Part shown: positions 32,701-37,418 of the stretch, in pieces
Layout: every line of letters starts with the position of its first letter
Numbering within the stretch: the stretch's first letter is position 1
From: Bacteroidia bacterium
Lineage (GTDB): Bacteria; Bacteroidota; Bacteroidia; AKYH767-A; OLB10
DNA length: 37,418 nt
NCBI GenBank assembly: GCA_017995075.1
Contig: JAGOJO010000021.1
Coordinates: 1-37,418 of the forward strand
Direction of reading: 5' to 3'
Position numbers and translations under genes: made by a program
Notes under the pieces: model-generated
Told to the model about the DNA's origin: nothing
Seen by the model: only the letters and a program-made list of their open reading frames with translations
Databases searched by the model: none

Positions 32701-35700
32701 ATGACTATATCCAAACTATCCGGCTTTCTTCTTATTGGAATTTTAATGGCTTTTTGCCAACGTTCCAATGCACAGCTGACTGTAAATACTGCTCCTACAC
32801 CAACTCAGCTTGTGCAGAATATTCTGCTAGGCACCGGCGTTAGTGTAGCCAACATTACTTTCTCCGGTGATCCCGCACAGAAAGGTTCATTCAATTGTGC
32901 TGGCCCCTGCAACACAACTATCGGCATTGGCAGTGGAGTTATGTTAACTTCCGGTTCACTGAGCAATGCTATCGGCCCAAACAATTCAACAGGCGCCGGA
33001 ACAGACACACCTGCCGGATCTGATATTGATTTGAACGGATTAAACCCAGGAGGATCAGGAGCGCAGGATGCAGCAGTACTTCAATTTGACTTTACACCGG
33101 CAACAGATTCTGTGCGCTTCAGGTATGTATGGGCATCGGAAGAATATAGCGATTACGTGAACTCCAATTGCAATGACTTCTTCGGATTCTTCGTTAATGG
33201 ACCTGGAATCACCGGTAAGAAAAACATTGCATTAGTTCCCAATTCTACCACTGCTATCTCTATCAATACAGTGAATAACGGATGGGCTGCAGGTGGTACT
33301 TCACCCAATGGCCCTTGTACAAACTGCGCGTATTTCCGCGACAATCATGGAAGTGCATCAGTGCAATACGATGGTCTGACCACAGTTTTAACAGCAGGTA
33401 CCGCTGTTTGTCCTTGTGAAACTTATCATATTAAACTTGCTGTTCAGGATTTCTGCGATGGAGCATTTGACTCCGGCGTATTCCTTGAGGCGAATTCATT
33501 TTCATCAAATGGTTTCAATGCAATTCCGATTATTGCCGTTAACGGAAATTACACCCAGATAGCTGATACAATTTTTATCTGCCCCGGGGACTCGGTTCAA
33601 ATCGGAGTTGACATAATGAATAATTGTCGTATTCCTAACTGGAATACCGGTGATACAACGTTTAACATCTGGGCTAGTCAGCCGGGAGGTTACTATTGCT
33701 CGTTCGTAAATCTTGCGCCATTCTGCTTTGCTTCCTCACCGGTGATGTACATCGCTTATGCTCCAAGCACCAGCAGCATCACTGCAAACGGTCCGGTATC
33801 TTTTTGTCCTGGCGACAGTGTGGTTCTTACCGCAACTCCAGGCAGCAGTTACCTTTGGTCAAATGGTGCAACTTCACAAAGTATCACCGTATTTAATCCA
33901 GGAAACTACTCTTGCACAGTGAATGCAGGTGGAGCATGTATCAGCCAGACAAATGTGATTGCAGTAAGTAACCTGGCTGGATCCACACTCACAATTGCTA
34001 CTTCCGGTACAACAACTCTTTGTCAGGGTCAAACAGTAACATTGACCAGTTCTACTCCAAGTGTATCATGGTCAACAGGTGCAACAACACAAAGTATCAC
34101 GGTGAATTCAGCCGATACTTACACAGCTACTCCAACGGCAGCTGGTTTCTGTCCTGCTCCATCGAGTGTTACTGTAGCGGTTAATCCGAATCCAACAGTG
34201 ACTGTAACGGGCACAACCGCCTTCTGTCAGGGAGGAAGTGTAAACCTTGGTACGAGTACTGCTTTCACGAACTACAACTGGTCGAATGGACAAACAACAT
34301 CTACCATCAACGTAACATCAGGCGGTAGTTATGCTGTCACTGTTACAGATGTAAATGGTTGTACGGCTAACAATAATCTGACTGTAACAATGAATGCTCT
34401 CCCTTCACCTGCTATTTCGGGTGACTTTGATTTCTGTCAGGGTATAGGTTCCAATATCACCGCAACTGCAGGATTTAACACATATGCGTGGTCAACAGGT
34501 GCAAACACTTCAACCATTAATGTTTCCTTCGCAGGAAATTACACTGTGACTGTGACTGACGCAAATGGTTGCAGTAATTCTACCAGTCAACTGATAACGG
34601 TATACAACAATCCGCTTCCATTCATCAATGGAACAACAGCAATTTGTCAGGGCGCCAATGCTAATCTGGTTGCCAACCCTGCCGGCTTAAATTATGTTTG
34701 GTCGACCGGTTCAACATCATCCAGTATTCAACCGGCAACTGCCTCCACTTATACTGTAACTGTAACTGACGGAAACGGTTGCTCAGGCACTGCTTCACAA
34801 CTGGTGAATGTCAATGCCAATCCTACACCAGCGATCACCGGATCACTCAGTGTATGTACCGGCAGTACTTCCGCCTTAGCAGCTACAGCAGGTTATACTG
34901 GTTATTTATGGTCGACAGGAGATATCACCGCAGGAATCACAGCCAATACTTCCGGAAATTATACCGTAACTGTATCTGATGCCAACGGATGTACAGGATC
35001 TACCAGTGTTAACTTCACTGTATTACCATTCACACCACCAACTATCACCGGACCTGCAGGATTTTGCCAGGGCAACAATGCACTCATCGACGCAGGCGCC
35101 GGATATGCAGGATATATCTGGTCGAATGGAGCCATTTCTCAACAACAGACAATTACTAACGGTGGCGCCTATACGGTAACTGTAACTGCAGCCAATGGTT
35201 GTACCGGTTCCACTTCGTTCAATACCACTGTATGGGCATTACCGACACCAGTGATTGGTGGAATTACTGCTGTATGTAATGGCAACGCTGCAAGTTTACA
35301 GGTTACACCAGCCGGACTCAATTACCTCTGGTCAGATGGCAGCACAGCCGCTACCCTGAACACAGGAAATGCCGGAACCTACACTGTAACGGTAACTGAT
35401 GCTAATGGATGTAGTGCCAATACTTCACAAGCTGTAACAATTAATGCCAATCCTACTGCAACCATCACCGGACAATTTGATGCCTGTCAGGGAGCAAGCG
35501 GAACATTGGATGCTGCTCAAAGCGGAATCAGCAGTTACCTCTGGTCGAACGGAGCCAACTCAGCAACTATACAACCGACAACAGCCGGAACCTACACAGT
35601 AACCATCACAGATGGCAATGGCTGCACAGGAACTACATCACAATTGTTTAGCATAAACGCATTACCAACACCAGGCATTTCCGGACCTACTGCATTCTGC

Positions 35701-37269
35701 GCCGGACAATCCGTTACACTGGCATCAACTACAAGTTATGCTGCGTATTCCTGGTCAACCGGTGATGCTACATTATCTACAACAATTAACAATGGCGGAG
35801 TGTATACCTTGACTGTAACAGACGGAAACGGATGTAATGGATCCACCACTTATAACGTTACAGCAAACGCATTACCACAACCGAACTTAAGCGCAACACT
35901 GGATTTATGTGACGGAACAACTGCAGCCTTACAGCCGGGGGCATTCAGTTCCTACATCTGGTCCAATGGAGCTACAACAGCCGATATCACGGTAAGCACA
36001 ACAGGAATGTACACTGTTACCGTCACTGATATAAATGGCTGTGAAAATTCCACAGGAAGTAATGTAATCTTCCACGCCAACCCTGATCCTGTCATCAAAG
36101 GTGACTCAGTTCTTTGTGATGGTGAAAGCGGAGTACTGACAGTAGTCGGAAGTTTTGCAGGTTACCAATGGTCAACCGGAAGTGCTACATCCACACTCAT
36201 TGTAACTACTCCCGGAAGTTATAGCGTAACCGTTACTGACAACTACGGATGTAAAGGAAATGCCGGCTACAATGTAACGGTACATCCACGTCCTTTAGCT
36301 GAAATCACCGGCGACCTTGATATCTGCACAGGTGAACAAACACGCCTCGATGCTGTTCCCGGACAAGGAGGATACCAATGGTCAACAGGAGGAAACGACC
36401 CATACATCATTGTTGCAAAAGGAGGAGTTTATACTGTAATAGTAACTAACCAATACGGATGTACGAAAACAGCCAGCGCAACAGTAAATGAACATCCTGT
36501 TCCTGTTGTTGACTACACACCGGTGCCACAAATCACCTGCGATAATCTGAAGGTCAAATTCGACAACAATTCAGCCTACGAACAAGGATCTGTATTCACA
36601 TGGGATTTCGGCGATGGTGTTAAATCAAACGACAAATCACCAACACATATTTACTTACTGCCTGGAGATTATTTGACCCACCTCAGCATCGTGACAGCAT
36701 TTGGATGCAGTGATGAAGACTCATCGTTATTCTCTATTACAATTCCACCACTGCCTGAAGCTAAATTCACTCAGTCATCCAGAGTTGTAAGTGTATTCAA
36801 CTCTGAAATCAGCTTCGACAACAAATCAGAAGATGCAGTACGCTACAAATGGAGTTTCGGCGATGGCAATTCTTCTGAAGAAGTGAATCCGAAACATATT
36901 TTCGATCAGGTTGGAACATTGAAGATCACTCTGCACGCTTACAATGCAGCGGAATGCCATGATGAATTTGAAACTACCCTTGAAGTTGTACCGTTCTTTG
37001 TTCCATCTGCCTTCACTCCGAACAACGATGGTAAAAACGATGTCTTCTTCGATGGAGTGCCGTACATGAATCTCACCTCCTACGATATGAAAGTATTCAA
37101 CCGTTGGGGACAGCAGGTTTACAGCACCGACAGTTTCCTTCGCCCATGGGATGGAAATTTACAGAATGGAGATCCTGCACCGGAAGGGCTTTACACCTAT
37201 ATGATCAAAATAGTAAGCATTAAAGGTAAGTACTACGAGTACCCGGGTACATTTAGTCTGATCAGGTAA
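32701..37269 (+). CDS. Large surface protein: choice-of-anchor L, 13 repeats, PKD, T9SS type B tail
   Basis: The 1522-residue protein starts with a signal peptide (to about SNAQ, residue 26). A choice-of-anchor L domain follows (about 40-270; GVMLTSGSLSNAIGPN, RYVWASEEYSDYVN, NDFFGFFVNGPG). About 13 tandem repeats of about 70 residues span roughly 375-1275, each with CxG, then YxWSTG or WSNG, then YTVTVTDxNGC. Two PKD domains follow (WDFGDG and WSFGDG), and a gliding-motility-associated type B T9SS sorting domain (SAFTPNNDGKNDVF, FNRWGQQVY, GLYTYMIKI) closes it. It is probably an exported adhesin or filament exposed on the surface. The ATG at 32701 starts the signal peptide; the frame extends to 32638. 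It is followed by a terminator. Confidence 0.93.
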   Translation: MTISKLSGFLLIGILMAFCQRSNAQLTVNTAPTPTQLVQNILLGTGVSVANITFSGDPAQKGSFNCAGPCNTTIGIGSGVMLTSGSLSNAIGPNNSTGAGTDTPAGSDIDLNGLNPGGSGAQDAAVLQFDFTPATDSVRFRYVWASEEYSDYVNSNCNDFFGFFVNGPGITGKKNIALVPNSTTAISINTVNNGWAAGGTSPNGPCTNCAYFRDNHGSASVQYDGLTTVLTAGTAVCPCETYHIKLAVQDFCDGAFDSGVFLEANSFSSNGFNAIPIIAVNGNYTQIADTIFICPGDSVQIGVDIMNNCRIPNWNTGDTTFNIWASQPGGYYCSFVNLAPFCFASSPVMYIAYAPSTSSITANGPVSFCPGDSVVLTATPGSSYLWSNGATSQSITVFNPGNYSCTVNAGGACISQTNVIAVSNLAGSTLTIATSGTTTLCQGQTVTLTSSTPSVSWSTGATTQSITVNSADTYTATPTAAGFCPAPSSVTVAVNPNPTVTVTGTTAFCQGGSVNLGTSTAFTNYNWSNGQTTSTINVTSGGSYAVTVTDVNGCTANNNLTVTMNALPSPAISGDFDFCQGIGSNITATAGFNTYAWSTGANTSTINVSFAGNYTVTVTDANGCSNSTSQLITVYNNPLPFINGTTAICQGANANLVANPAGLNYVWSTGSTSSSIQPATASTYTVTVTDGNGCSGTASQLVNVNANPTPAITGSLSVCTGSTSALAATAGYTGYLWSTGDITAGITANTSGNYTVTVSDANGCTGSTSVNFTVLPFTPPTITGPAGFCQGNNALIDAGAGYAGYIWSNGAISQQQTITNGGAYTVTVTAANGCTGSTSFNTTVWALPTPVIGGITAVCNGNAASLQVTPAGLNYLWSDGSTAATLNTGNAGTYTVTVTDANGCSANTSQAVTINANPTATITGQFDACQGASGTLDAAQSGISSYLWSNGANSATIQPTTAGTYTVTITDGNGCTGTTSQLFSINALPTPGISGPTAFCAGQSVTLASTTSYAAYSWSTGDATLSTTINNGGVYTLTVTDGNGCNGSTTYNVTANALPQPNLSATLDLCDGTTAALQPGAFSSYIWSNGATTADITVSTTGMYTVTVTDINGCENSTGSNVIFHANPDPVIKGDSVLCDGESGVLTVVGSFAGYQWSTGSATSTLIVTTPGSYSVTVTDNYGCKGNAGYNVTVHPRPLAEITGDLDICTGEQTRLDAVPGQGGYQWSTGGNDPYIIVAKGGVYTVIVTNQYGCTKTASATVNEHPVPVVDYTPVPQITCDNLKVKFDNNSAYEQGSVFTWDFGDGVKSNDKSPTHIYLLPGDYLTHLSIVTAFGCSDEDSSLFSITIPPLPEAKFTQSSRVVSVFNSEISFDNKSEDAVRYKWSFGDGNSSEEVNPKHIFDQVGTLKITLHAYNAAECHDEFETTLEVVPFFVPSAFTPNNDGKNDVFFDGVPYMNLTSYDMKVFNRWGQQVYSTDSFLRPWDGNLQNGDPAPEGLYTYMIKIVSIKGKYYEYPGTFSLIR

Positions 37270-37290
37270 AATAGCACAAATAGTGAATAC

Positions 37291-37321
37291 AAAAAGCCTT
37301 CTGAAATCCAGAGGGCTTTTT
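37291..37321. terminator. Terminator after the large surface protein gene
   Basis: AAAAAGCCTTCTG (37291-37303) pairs with CAGAGGGCTTTTT (37309-37321), with one wobble pair and a 5-base loop. It has A and T runs on both sides, so it may also serve a converging gene at the right edge. Confidence 0.88.
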
Positions 37322-37329
37322 ATTTCACC

Positions 37330-37418
37330 CTACCCGTATACCGAACGCTGAAGCAAACTGATTGCACGGATATAACGTTTTTCAAAGATCTCCGTATCTG
37401 AGCAACTAATGAATAAAT
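37330..37418 (-). CDS. Possible C-terminal end of a minus-strand gene (partial)
   Basis: On the minus strand a frame is open from the right edge to TAG at 37332-37330, giving 28 codons ending in FEKRYIRAISLLQRSVYG. It converges on the bidirectional terminator at 37291-37321, as an end of gene would. The piece is too short to identify a family, and a chance frame of this length is possible. Confidence 0.4.
   Translation of the reverse strand, partial: LFISCSDTEIFEKRYIRAISLLQRSVYG

Overview
The window is a piece of a Bacteroidota chromosome. The evidence is the phylum's TAnnTTTG promoter boxes, three proteins with type IX secretion (T9SS) sorting tails, a gliding-motility ABC ATPase of the GldA type, an atpD-atpC pair apart from the other ATP synthase genes with a very short epsilon subunit, and proteins of the DUF2461, DUF4956, DUF2490 and choice-of-anchor L families. 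I cannot place it below phylum. A SWIB protein with a histone-H1-like tail and the sorting-domain types would fit a free-living Chitinophagia, Sphingobacteriia or Saprospiria-like lineage. I see no phage, insertion sequence, CRISPR array or rRNA. Most of the window looks like ordinary, mainly housekeeping chromosome.

Layout. 1-126: the end of a T9SS substrate. 395-1693: murF. 1714-6024 (minus): acyl-CoA dehydrogenase, then an outer-membrane polysaccharide-export lipoprotein overlapping a Wzc-like tyrosine kinase. 6107-9821: anmK, a charge-segregated small protein, a DUF2461 protein and metK with an unusual Lys/Ala tail. 9896-14030: gldA (minus), then rsgA-dtd-mazG-like and a CNNM/CBS transporter (plus). 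14031-14411: a gene-free stretch with an inverted repeat pair. 14412-15736: a small lipoprotein and thyA. 15942-21005: a secreted CotH-kinase/lamin-tail protein facing a four-gene operon (lipoprotein, VTC polyphosphate-polymerase-like protein, DUF4956 membrane protein, DUF2490 outer-membrane protein). 21175-21663: folA. 21687-25078 (minus): the classic tig-clpP-clpX set. 25211-25454: tRNA-Leu(UAG) followed by 60-nt tandem repeats that contain the end of the tRNA. 25666-27254: a flavin reductase-like protein and an H1-like/SWIB protein. 27431-30436 (minus): an oligopeptide-type permease, a leucine-rich-repeat protein and ribF. 30574-32339: atpD-atpC. 32701-37269: a 1522-residue repeat-rich surface protein. 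The right edge may hold the end of another minus-strand gene.

The best candidate for an under-described system is the CotH/VTC/DUF4956/DUF2490/lipoprotein block. Its predicted parts sit in every layer of the cell envelope, and the VTC domain keeps its substrate-binding Lys/Arg/Glu positions. Second is the tRNA-Leu locus, where 3' trailer repeats could pair with the tRNA's own 3' half. Third is a promoter pattern: several genes place TAnnTTTG four or five bases before the start codon, which predicts leaderless mRNAs. All functions are read from sequence motifs and memory of protein families; no searches were run.
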